Below, piece after piece: positions 1 to 5,739 of a DNA stretch of 5,950 bases. A program made the position numbers and the translations under genes. The notes under the pieces were generated by a model that saw nothing but the letters and a program-made list of their open reading frames with translations, did not search any database and was not told where the DNA came from. This DNA is from an uncultured Bacilli bacterium (GTDB taxonomy: Bacteria; Bacillota_I; Bacilli_A; RF39; UBA660): NCBI GenBank assembly GCA_944333305.1, contig CALVKV010000080.1:1-5950 (forward strand), given 5' to 3'. Each line of letters starts with the position of its first letter. Position 1 is the stretch's first letter.

Positions 1-1643
1 CCTGATTGTAGACTCTTTTGTTTTTCTACTATTTCATCAGAAATATTAGGTACCATTTTTTTAATATAATCAACATCAGTAGGATGGTTCATCTTAAATA
101 TTAAAAAGTTGGAACATTGAGAAATAACTGTATCTGACATTTCTACTGGTCTTTGGGTAATTAATCCTAAGATTAGACCATATTTACGTCCTTCTTTAGC
201 GATACGTTCGAAAATATTGTAACCAATTAAAAATCTATCTTTATCATTTTGAATATAACGATGTGCTTCTTCTACAAAGATATGGAAAGGTATACTTGCT
301 CTATCTTTTAATCCTTTAGTAAATTCAAATAAAAGTCTTGAATAGATTTTAGTTATAACTTTAGCGAAATCATCATCTACATCATCTAAGTTAATATTTA
401 CTAATTGATATTTTTTACCATTATTAATCATTAAATCAGATAAATAGTTCTCTAAAGAAATATAAGCGCCTTTCTCCCATTTAAAATAATTAGAGTTAGT
501 TGAAGTAATTAAAGAATGAAGTCTTACTTTTAAAGTAACAGCATCTCCATAGGTATTTTCATTACGTAGCCAACCTTCACTAATTAAAGTAAAGTTTAAA
601 GCTTTCTCTAAATCTTCTAGAGTATAATAACAATGTTTATCAGGCTCAAAATTATCATATTCATCATTTATAAAGCTTGAAACATATTCTGTTAATAAAA
701 CGCTCTCTGAAAATTGTCCATGAGAGTCTATTAAGAAACACTCTCTAAATTTACGAACATAACCTATTCCTTGAACAGGAGCTTCTAAATTAAATTGATC
801 TGTAGAACAGCTGTTAAGAATAGAAAACACTTCATTTCTTTTATTAGGGGCTGTTCCATTAGTATAAAGAATTGTCATAATAGCTTTAGCGATTAAGTGA
901 TTCTTATATTTATTAGCATCAACACCTGTAGTGGCAAAGATACGAGCTAATTTTAACATTCTTTCAATTATTGGTAATTGTGAATGTTCAGTTGCTTGTA
1001 AAAGAATAGTTAAATCATCTTCATTAAGTAAGAAAACAGGTAAACGTAAAGGTTCTCCTTTATTTTCTACTTCATTTGTTGTTATAAAGCGATAATTGTA
1101 GTTAGGATTTATACTATTTAAATCTTTAAAAGCATTATAATATTCACCAGATGAATCAAATAAGAGAATATTTGATTTATATGGAAATAATCTTTGATCT
1201 TCAAACATGTTTTGCATTATTCTAGAAATACCACAAGATTTACCACTACCACTGTTACCGAAAATAGCAAAGTGATTACTAAAAAAGTTATTAACATCTA
1301 AGTAAACTGGAAAGTCATTATAATAGGGACTAACACCGAAAGGCATATATCCAGTTTTATCTTCACCTGTTATTAAAGGTACCTCTTCTTGTTTAATTAC
1401 TCTTATCTTAGCATCAAGAGAAGGTTTTCTTAAAACACCACCTATTAAACGACCATTAACTATCTCTCCTAAAAATCTTGCTTTAACAACACCATCAGTT
1501 AAATCATCAACTTCACCTAGAATTGTTTTATCACTATCTTCGAAGATTAAATGTAAATTCATTAAGTTGATAGCTACTTCAGCATCTTCTTTTAGCTTAA
1601 TATTGGCACTTTGGTCACTAATATAAATTATTTTATCAAACAT
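1..1643 (-). CDS. HerA/DUF87-family P-loop ATPase (3' end beyond the window)
   Basis: This is a reading frame of 547 complete codons that is still open at the left edge. I translated it by hand from ATG 1643, which has a good SD (AGGAG, about 1652-1656). Residues 1-100 are beta-rich and probably form the HAS-barrel of HerA-type ATPases. Walker A is GNSGSGKS at residues 129-136. A LFDSSGEYYNAF segment lies at about 161-172. The Walker B-type strand is IFVEEAH at 455-461 with Glu458/Glu459, followed by the family-typical LITQRP at 494-499. HerA proteins are hexameric DNA-translocating ATPases, related to FtsK and VirB4, that work with a nuclease or effector partner. Here no partner lies on the upstream side, where ylxM sits; any partner must be beyond the left edge. 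The family call is firm. The role (DNA repair, DNA transfer, defence or housekeeping) cannot be told from this window. Confidence 0.88.
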   Translation of the reverse strand, partial: MFDKIIYISDQSANIKLKEDAEVAINLMNLHLIFEDSDKTILGEVDDLTDGVVKARFLGEIVNGRLIGGVLRKPSLDAKIRVIKQEEVPLITGEDKTGYMPFGVSPYYNDFPVYLDVNNFFSNHFAIFGNSGSGKSCGISRIMQNMFEDQRLFPYKSNILLFDSSGEYYNAFKDLNSINPNYNYRFITTNEVENKGEPLRLPVFLLNEDDLTILLQATEHSQLPIIERMLKLARIFATTGVDANKYKNHLIAKAIMTILYTNGTAPNKRNEVFSILNSCSTDQFNLEAPVQGIGYVRKFRECFLIDSHGQFSESVLLTEYVSSFINDEYDNFEPDKHCYYTLEDLEKALNFTLISEGWLRNENTYGDAVTLKVRLHSLITSTNSNYFKWEKGAYISLENYLSDLMINNGKKYQLVNINLDDVDDDFAKVITKIYSRLLFEFTKGLKDRASIPFHIFVEEAHRYIQNDKDRFLIGYNIFERIAKEGRKYGLILGLITQRPVEMSDTVISQCSNFLIFKMNHPTDVDYIKKMVPNISDEIVEKQKSLQS

Positions 1644-1672
1644 ATCACAAGTCTCCTTTATTCTATAGATAA

Positions 1673-1701
1673 ATTATACCTTTAAATACAAAAAGTGACA
1701 A
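1673..1701 (-). promoter_or_regulatory. Sigma-A-type promoter of the HerA-like gene
   Basis: On the minus strand a -35 TTGTCA (1696-1701, 5/6 to consensus) and a perfect -10 TATAAT (1673-1678) are separated by exactly 17 bp. The site lies wholly in the 61-nt gap between the ylxM stop and the ATPase start. Transcription should begin near 1666, giving a leader of about 23 nt containing the SD. The downstream gene therefore probably has its own strong promoter as well as any read-through from the ftsY-ylxM operon. Confidence 0.75.
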
Positions 1702-1704
1702 GAG

Positions 1705-2004
1705 TTAGATTGAAATTACTTCTTGTAATTTACGTTTTAACTCATCATCACTCAACTCTTTTATTATTTTTTCTAACATTTCATTTTTCTTTGCTAAATT
1801 TAAATTAGATTCATAATTTTCTAGTCTTTTTATTGTTTCTTTTAATTGTTTATGAACAGCATTTCTACTAATTCCATATTTTTTTCCTAGTTCACTTAAA
1901 GATAAATTTTTGAAATAATATTCTTCAAAATATGATTTTTGCTTTTCAGTTAGAAGATTACCATAGATATCATAAAGCAAAGTATAATATACTAATTCTT
2001 TCAT
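1705..2004 (-). CDS. ylxM: YlxM/p13 family (UPF0122) helix-turn-helix protein, SRP-associated
   Basis: This is a 99-aa protein, close to the family's usual size of about 100-110. The N-terminal half carries the family signature: a tyrosine-rich start, LLTEKQKSYFEEYY (residues 18-31), then a sigma-70 region-4-like HTH with LSLSELGKKYGISRNAVHKQLK (about 34-55). The lysine/glutamate-rich C-terminus is probably helical. YlxM is normally encoded beside ffh or ftsY and is thought to modulate the signal recognition particle pathway, although its fold resembles a DNA-binding domain. The ATG follows the TAA of the upstream membrane-protein gene by one nucleotide, with a modest SD (TAGGG, 2012-2016) inside that gene's end, which suggests translational coupling. 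Here ffh does not follow; a HerA-like ATPase does. Confidence 0.9.
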   Translation of the reverse strand: MKELVYYTLLYDIYGNLLTEKQKSYFEEYYFKNLSLSELGKKYGISRNAVHKQLKETIKRLENYESNLNLAKKNEMLEKIIKELSDDELKRKLQEVISI

Positions 2005-2005
2005 T

Positions 2006-2308
2006 TTACAACCCTAATAATTTTAATACAGCTAGAATGATTGAACCTAATCCGATAATTACATAAAGAATTGTTAAGTTTCTTCTTTTATATATTAAAT
2101 AATTATTTAGTCCCATAACTAAAAGGGTAATTCCTAAAAATATTTCAAAAATATAGATAATTTCTGTTTTAAAAATAGTAACTATTCCAAATATTATTAA
2201 CCCTATTGTTAAAAAGAATTGTAAAGCTATTAATATTTTTAGATAACCAAATTTTTTTTCTTGTTCCTTTTTTGCTTTAGGATTTAACTGTGTAACACTC
2301 TTACTCAT
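2006..2308 (-). CDS. Small three-helix membrane protein of unknown function between ftsY and ylxM
   Basis: I do not recognise this 100-aa protein. The first 20 residues are polar and lysine-rich (seven Lys in 1-24), which suggests a cytoplasmic N-terminus. Three hydrophobic stretches follow at about 22-46, 49-73 and 78-99, separated by very short loops. The second loop carries KRRN (74-77), which is positive and so probably also cytoplasmic. The start overlaps the end of ftsY by 8 bp (ATGAGTAA) and is preceded by a strong GGAGG in the ftsY coding sequence, so it is probably translated by coupling from ftsY. Its stop lies one nucleotide from the ylxM ATG. That position suggests co-expression with membrane-protein targeting factors, but a functional link is only inference. 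It has no enzyme motif or signal-peptide cleavage site that I can see. Confidence 0.82.
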   Translation of the reverse strand: MSKSVTQLNPKAKKEQEKKFGYLKILIALQFFLTIGLIIFGIVTIFKTEIIYIFEIFLGITLLVMGLNNYLIYKRRNLTILYVIIGLGSIILAVLKLLGL

Positions 2309-3314
2309 TATTTTCCTCCATCAAGTCTTTAAAAAGACTATAAATATATTTTTCAATATCAAACTCTTGTAAGTCTTTAGCTGTTTCGCCAAGGCCAATA
2401 TATTTAACTGGTATATTTACTTCTTCTTTAATGGCTAAGACAATACCACCTTTTGCTGTACCATCTAATTTAGTTAATACTATTCCTGTTAAATCAGTTA
2501 TGTCTTTAAAGGCTTTAGCTTGACTAATACCATTTTGACCAGTTGTAGCATCTATTACAAGTAAAGTTTCATCGGGAGATCTATTTATTACTTTTTTTAT
2601 AACTCTATTTATCTTTTCAAGCTCCATCATTAAGTTTGTTTTATTTTGCAAACGTCCTGCTGTATCAATCAAGACCGTATCAATATTATTATTCAAAGCA
2701 TACTCTAAGCCTTCATAAATAACACTAGCAGGATCTACTCCTTCATGTTTACCATAAAAATCTACATTAATACGTTCTGCCCATTCTTTTAGTTGATTAG
2801 TAGCTCCTGCTCTAAAAGTATCACCAGCAATCAATAAAACTTTTCTATTTTGTTCTTTTTCTTTTAAAGCAAGTTTAGCAATAGTAGTGGTTTTCCCTAC
2901 GCCATTAACACCAACAAATAAATAGACTGTTGGTTTATCTTCATATCTTTTTAAATTAGTAGATAAAGATTCTCCATTAACATAAATGATAAATAATTCA
3001 TCAACTATTATTTCTTTCAAAAGAGAAGTATCTGTTATTTTTTCTTCTTTTACTCTTTTTCTTAACTTTTCCATAAAGTTCATAACAGTATTAACACCAA
3101 TATCAGCATTAATTAAAACTTCTTCTAATTCTTCAAAATATTCTTCATTAACTTTATTATAACGTTTAGTTAAATCTAAAAGCCTTGATGAGAAAGTATT
3201 ACGACTTTTAGTAAGTCCTTTATCGTAAACTTCTAAACTTTCATTTTCTTCTGTCTTTATATCTTTATTTTCTTTTTTGACAAATTTATCTTTTAATTTA
3301 CTAAAAAAACTCAT
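2301..3314 (-). CDS. ftsY: Signal recognition particle receptor GTPase FtsY
   Basis: FtsY is the membrane-associated SRP receptor. It pairs with Ffh in a GTP-dependent heterodimer to deliver ribosome-nascent chain complexes to the Sec translocon. The protein is 337 aa, close to the usual Gram-positive length. A short charged A-region (about 1-35) begins with an amphipathic MSFFSKLKDKF that probably binds lipid. The helical N domain spans about 40-120. The G domain shows G1 GVNGVGKT (135-142), the SRP-GTPase insertion motif DTFRAGA (165-171), G3 DTAGRL (217-222), ATTGQ (256-260), G4 TKLD (281-284) and G5 GLGE (307-310). All key residues are present. DTFRAGA and the missing C-terminal M domain separate it from Ffh. 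ATG 3314 is preceded by GGGTGG. It heads a tight cluster with the small membrane protein and ylxM. Confidence 0.97.
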   Translation of the reverse strand: MSFFSKLKDKFVKKENKDIKTEENESLEVYDKGLTKSRNTFSSRLLDLTKRYNKVNEEYFEELEEVLINADIGVNTVMNFMEKLRKRVKEEKITDTSLLKEIIVDELFIIYVNGESLSTNLKRYEDKPTVYLFVGVNGVGKTTTIAKLALKEKEQNRKVLLIAGDTFRAGATNQLKEWAERINVDFYGKHEGVDPASVIYEGLEYALNNNIDTVLIDTAGRLQNKTNLMMELEKINRVIKKVINRSPDETLLVIDATTGQNGISQAKAFKDITDLTGIVLTKLDGTAKGGIVLAIKEEVNIPVKYIGLGETAKDLQEFDIEKYIYSLFKDLMEENNE

Positions 3315-3332
3315 AACGCACCACCCATGTTT

Positions 3333-3361
3333 ATTTTAGCATAGTTTTACTTTAGTTTAAA
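3333..3361 (-). promoter_or_regulatory. Probable promoter of ftsY (extended -10)
   Basis: On the minus strand a -10 TAAAAT (3333-3338) is preceded by TGC, giving an extended -10. It is set 17 bp from a weak -35 TTTAAA (3356-3361, 4/6). It lies in the 53-nt gap between the XRE gene stop and ftsY, leaving a leader of roughly 13 nt. Read-through from the XRE promoter could also feed ftsY, because I see no terminator in the gap. Confidence 0.5.
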
Positions 3362-3367
3362 GAAATA

Positions 3368-3649
3368 TTAATTAGAAAGTAAATTGGAAATAAAATTATA
3401 ACCAATATCTTTTTCTACTGATACTAAGTTTTTTTCATTGATAGTTATTATCTTTTTATTATCTTCTATTAAATATGAAATATTTACTCCAAAAAAATCA
3501 GCGATTAATCTTATGTTACTAAGTTTTTCTCCCCTACCATTTATTAAATCTAACAGTGTAGTATACGGAATTGATATTCTTTTAGAAAGTTGAAAATAGC
3601 TGCTTATGTTATGTATTTTCATTAATTCATTTAATATTTCAATATTCAT
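3368..3649 (-). CDS. Small XRE/Cro-type HTH transcriptional regulator
   Basis: This 93-aa protein is little more than a DNA-binding domain. Helix 2 falls at about 17-27 (SYFQLSKRISI), the recognition helix at about 28-38 (PYTTLLDLING), then LSNIRLIADFFGVNISYLIED (about 43-63), which matches the end of the Cro/C1-type HTH fold. The remaining 30 residues contain no recognisable ligand or peptidase domain. The start ATG 3649 has a strong SD (GGAGG, 3656-3660). It lies upstream of ftsY on the same strand and is divergent from the transporter operon. This arrangement, plus inverted repeats in the shared control region, suggests it represses itself and perhaps controls the transporters; that is inference. 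The regulator family is clear, the target is not. Confidence 0.88.
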   Translation of the reverse strand: MNIEILNELMKIHNISSYFQLSKRISIPYTTLLDLINGRGEKLSNIRLIADFFGVNISYLIEDNKKIITINEKNLVSVEKDIGYNFISNLLSN

Positions 3650-3670
3650 ATAAAACCTCCAGTTGTTACT

Positions 3671-3698
3671 ATTATAGTTTGTTTACAAATAAAAACAA
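3671..3698 (-). promoter_or_regulatory. Promoter of the XRE regulator gene
   Basis: On the minus strand there is a perfect -10 TATAAT (3671-3676) and a weak -35 TTGTTT (3693-3698), 16 bp apart. It sits just upstream of the GGAGG site of the XRE gene. An inverted repeat fills most of the spacer, which is a standard position for a repressor operator. Confidence 0.6.
3678..3689. repeat. Inverted repeat TTTGT-TT-ACAAA inside the XRE promoter spacer (candidate operator)
   Basis: Five-base arms TTTGT (3678-3682) and ACAAA (3685-3689) flank TT. The repeat lies wholly between the -35 and -10 of the XRE promoter, so a bound dimer would block RNA polymerase. Such short AT-rich palindromes arise easily by chance in this composition. 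The support is its position and a shared half-site (GTTTACAAA, 3681-3689) that recurs as GTTTACGAA at 3712-3720. Confidence 0.4.
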
Positions 3699-3714
3699 GA
3701 GATTTAATAAAGTT

Positions 3715-3728
3715 TACGAAAACTCGTA
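3715..3728. repeat. Inverted repeat TACGA-N4-TCGTA in the divergent control region (candidate operator)
   Basis: Perfect 5-bp arms TACGA (3715-3719) and TCGTA (3724-3728) flank AAAC. The CG-containing arms stand out in a very AT-rich gap, making chance less likely than for the neighbouring AT-only palindrome. The site is about 20 bp upstream of the -35 of the plus-strand transporter promoter and about 17 bp upstream of the XRE -35. Its left part overlaps GTTTACGAA, similar to GTTTACAAA 31 bp away. A regulator bound here could act on either promoter. Confidence 0.45.
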
Positions 3729-3748
3729 TAGAATATTAAAGGACAACA

Positions 3749-3777
3749 TTGATAACTATTTATAATAAGTTTATAAT
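3749..3777 (+). promoter_or_regulatory. Promoter of the EamA transporter operon
   Basis: A -35 TTGATA (3749-3754, 5/6) and a perfect -10 TATAAT (3772-3777) have the ideal 17-bp spacing. A second TTTATAAT lies one helical turn upstream (3759-3766, repeated at 3770-3777) but has no matching -35. Arms ATAAC (3752-3756) and GTTAT (3778-3782) bracket the promoter. Transcription should start near 3784, shortly before the first candidate start codon. Confidence 0.7.
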
Positions 3778-3802
3778 GTTATTAAAGTGGTAATAAAAAG
3801 AA

Positions 3803-4669
3803 ATGGTGATAACAATGTTAAATAGTTGGAAGTTTTGGGTAATTGTTTATTTAGTCTTTGCAGTTATTTTTTCGCAGACTTTTAAAAAGGCGAATAGAAA
3901 TATGAAGGATGCAGGTGCTTTAACTATTCTTTTAGAAATATTTACGGCATTTTTTGCAATTTTATTTATTCCTTTATTTGATTTTTCTATATCAAATAAT
4001 ATTAATACTTATATTACGTTAGGAATTGTAATGATTATTTATGCAGTTACTGATAGGCTTAATATTGAAGCGAGATATGGATTAGAACCTTCTACTTTTA
4101 GTATGTTAAAACAGTTATCTACTGTCTTCTTAGTAATTTTTGGATTAGTTTTCTTAAATGAAGAGATTGTTATTAATAAAATAATAGGAGCAGTATTAAT
4201 TGTTGGCTCTAATATTTTACTTGCACTTAATAAAGATGGTAAATTATCTTTTAATAAATATTTTATTATGTCTTTCATTTCTAATTTTCTTTTTGCAATT
4301 GCTATGTTAATTAATGTAAATATTTCTTCAGAATTTAATTTAGCAATATATACGATATTTACTGTTAGTGTTCCTGCTCTTTTAATATTTATATTTGGTA
4401 GATATAATTTTAAAAAGTTAAAAGATGAGTTTAGATTATATGATAAGAAAAAGTTTTTATTTGCTAGTTTTAGTTGGGCTCTTATGTTAATTTCTTCAGT
4501 TAGAGCTTATCAATTAGGTAGTGTTAGTGTAGTTGCTCCTCTTTTAACTTTAACGGCTATTTTAAATGTTATATATGAATTTTTTATAAATAAAGATAGA
4601 AAAGAACTTATTTCTAAGCTTATACTTGGTATTTTAATAGTAATTGGTGTTCTTTTAATTAAAATATAG
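3803..4669 (+). CDS. EamA/DMT-family transporter, 10 predicted membrane helices
   Basis: This 288-aa integral membrane protein belongs to the drug/metabolite transporter superfamily, whose members export or import amino acids, nucleobases, sugars or other small metabolites. Hydrophobic segments fall at about 10-25, 36-58, 69-84, 100-118, 124-142, 152-172, 180-199, 216-236, 241-262 and 270-287: ten helices in two five-helix EamA repeats. The end of each repeat shows the family pattern: a conserved acid (NEE 119-121; YEF 258-260), then a glycine-containing last helix (KIIGAVLIVGSNILL; LILGILIVIGVLLI). The longest frame is given. In-frame ATG 3815 is at least as likely, because GGTGAT (3805-3810) precedes it and can pair with the 16S rRNA end, while ATG 3803 has only a weak SD. 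It is first in the operon with an ABC uptake system. The substrate is unknown. Confidence 0.88.
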   Translation: MVITMLNSWKFWVIVYLVFAVIFSQTFKKANRNMKDAGALTILLEIFTAFFAILFIPLFDFSISNNINTYITLGIVMIIYAVTDRLNIEARYGLEPSTFSMLKQLSTVFLVIFGLVFLNEEIVINKIIGAVLIVGSNILLALNKDGKLSFNKYFIMSFISNFLFAIAMLINVNISSEFNLAIYTIFTVSVPALLIFIFGRYNFKKLKDEFRLYDKKKFLFASFSWALMLISSVRAYQLGSVSVVAPLLTLTAILNVIYEFFINKDRKELISKLILGILIVIGVLLIKI

Positions 4670-4676
4670 AAATTAC

Positions 4677-4736
4677 TCCTCCTAACAGTAGCCAATATAA
4701 ATTAGTTACATATAATACTTTGAACTGAAAGGAGGA
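4677..4736 (+). promoter_or_regulatory. Possible SD-sequestering stem upstream of the substrate-binding protein
   Basis: TCCTCCT at 4677-4683 is perfectly complementary to AGGAGGA at 4730-4736, which is the SD of the TTG-initiated gene at 4744. In a transcript reading through from the EamA gene, a 7-bp stem with a 46-nt loop could hide the ribosome site. A transcript from the nearer candidate promoter (starting near 4723) would lack the upstream strand. The loop does not match a riboswitch class that I recognise and is too short for a TPP element. Confidence 0.35.
4689..4716 (+). promoter_or_regulatory. Possible internal promoter before the substrate-binding protein
   Basis: A perfect -10 TATAAT at 4711-4716 lies 16 bp from a poor -35, TAGCCA (4689-4694, 4/6). 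It would start transcription near 4723, just before the SD. The -10 match alone is weak evidence in DNA this AT-rich. Confidence 0.35.
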
Positions 4737-4743
4737 TTTTAGT

Positions 4744-5739
4744 TTGAAAAAAACAATTATTTATATCATTGTTATTCTAGTTATTTTTGCTTTGGCTTGT
4801 GCTGTATTATTTAACTTTAATAATAAGGATGGTAAAGATGGTGAAAAATTAGAGACTGTAAGGCTTGCAGAGGTTGCTCATTCTATTTTCTATGCTCCTA
4901 TGTATGTAGCAATTGAAGAAGGATATTTTGAAGAGTTAGGAATTGATATTGAACTTAGTCTTGCAAATGGTGCTGATAAGGTAAGTGCCGCTGTTTTAGC
5001 AGGTGATGCTGATATTGGTTTTGCAGGAAGTGAAGCAACAATTTATGTATATAATGGTGGTGAAAATGATTATCTTAAGACTTTTGCTAGATTGACTCAA
5101 AAAGATGGCTCATTCATTGTAGCACGTGAAGATATTAAAGATTTTACACTAGATGATTTAGTTGGTAAGACTATTATTGGTGGTAGAGCTGGGGGAATGC
5201 CTGAGATGACTCTTGAGTGGGCTTTAAGCGATGCTGGAATTGACCCTAAGAAAGATGTTAATATTGATACTTCTGTAGCTTTCTCTGCTATGAGTAGTGC
5301 TTTCATTGGAGGGACAGGTGACTTTGTCGCTTTGTTTGAACCTAATGCTTTAGAGTTAGAAAAAGAAGGTTATGGTTATGTTGTAGCAAGTTTAGGTGAA
5401 CTTGGTGGTGTTGTTCCTTATACTGCTTTCTTTGCAAGAGATAGTTATTTAAATGAGAATAAAGAACTAATTGAAAACTTTGATAAAGCGATTCAAAAGG
5501 GAATTGACTTTGTTCATAATAGTTCTGATAAGAAGGTAGCAGAAGCGATAATAGATCAATTCCCTGATACATCAATTGATGATTTAACAAAGATTGTAGA
5601 GCGTTATAGATCTATTGATGCTTGGCCTGATAATACAGAGTTTACCGAAGAAGAATTTGACCACTTACAAGATATTATGATTAATGCAGGAGAATTAGAT
5701 AGTAAAGTTCCATTTAGTGACTTGATGTATGAAAAATAA
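4744..5739 (+). CDS. ABC transporter substrate-binding protein, NMT1/THI5-like (NitT/TauT/ThiY type)
   Basis: This 331-aa extracytoplasmic binding protein starts at TTG 4744, 8 nt after a strong AAAGGAGG. Residues 4-24 form a hydrophobic export or anchor segment after MKK. Cys19 in ALAC could be a lipobox, but hydrophobic residues continue beyond it, so an uncleaved anchor is also possible. A polar linker (25-37) leads to the binding domain. Family features include the first strand and helix with [19 protein letters not shown] (46-64), ADIGFAG (89-95), the glycine-rich [10 protein letters not shown] (146-155), GDFVALFEP (192-200) and [10 protein letters not shown] (223-232). Relatives bind nitrate, taurine or other sulfonates, or pyrimidine thiamine precursors. 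The glycine-rich GGMPEM loop is typical of the NMT1/THI5-like group but does not fix the ligand. The overlapping ATPase gene shows it belongs to an importer. Confidence 0.9.
   Translation: MKKTIIYIIVILVIFALACAVLFNFNNKDGKDGEKLETVRLAEVAHSIFYAPMYVAIEEGYFEELGIDIELSLANGADKVSAAVLAGDADIGFAGSEATIYVYNGGENDYLKTFARLTQKDGSFIVAREDIKDFTLDDLVGKTIIGGRAGGMPEMTLEWALSDAGIDPKKDVNIDTSVAFSAMSSAFIGGTGDFVALFEPNALELEKEGYGYVVASLGELGGVVPYTAFFARDSYLNENKELIENFDKAIQKGIDFVHNSSDKKVAEAIIDQFPDTSIDDLTKIVERYRSIDAWPDNTEFTEEEFDHLQDIMINAGELDSKVPFSDLMYEK

Noticed and set aside
1..1643. Calling the HerA-like gene part of a SIR2-HerA or DUF4297-HerA defence system
   Set aside because: No effector gene is visible in the window, and the upstream neighbour is ylxM. 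The claim cannot be supported from this sequence.
3712..3728. LexA/SOS box in the divergent region
   Set aside because: The palindrome TACGA-N4-TCGTA does not match the Gram-positive CGAAC-N4-GTTCG pattern.
4039..4278. Minus-strand open frame inside the EamA gene
   Set aside because: It is antisense to a clear 10-helix transporter, has no family features, and is an antisense artefact.
4510..4695. Minus-strand open frame over the 3' end of the EamA gene
   Set aside because: It is antisense to the last two membrane helices. No SD or recognisable protein supports it.
4670..4743. TPP or other known riboswitch before the binding protein
   Set aside because: The gap is only 74 nt, too short for a TPP element, and lacks recognisable conserved cores. 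Only the simple SD-pairing strand is left.
4670..4743. Intrinsic terminator after the EamA gene
   Set aside because: There is no GC-rich hairpin followed by a T-run. The only stem pairs with the next gene's SD.
5097..5590. Two minus-strand open frames inside the binding-protein gene (5097-5306 and 5342-5590)
   Set aside because: Both are antisense to a well-supported gene and have low-complexity, shadow-like composition.
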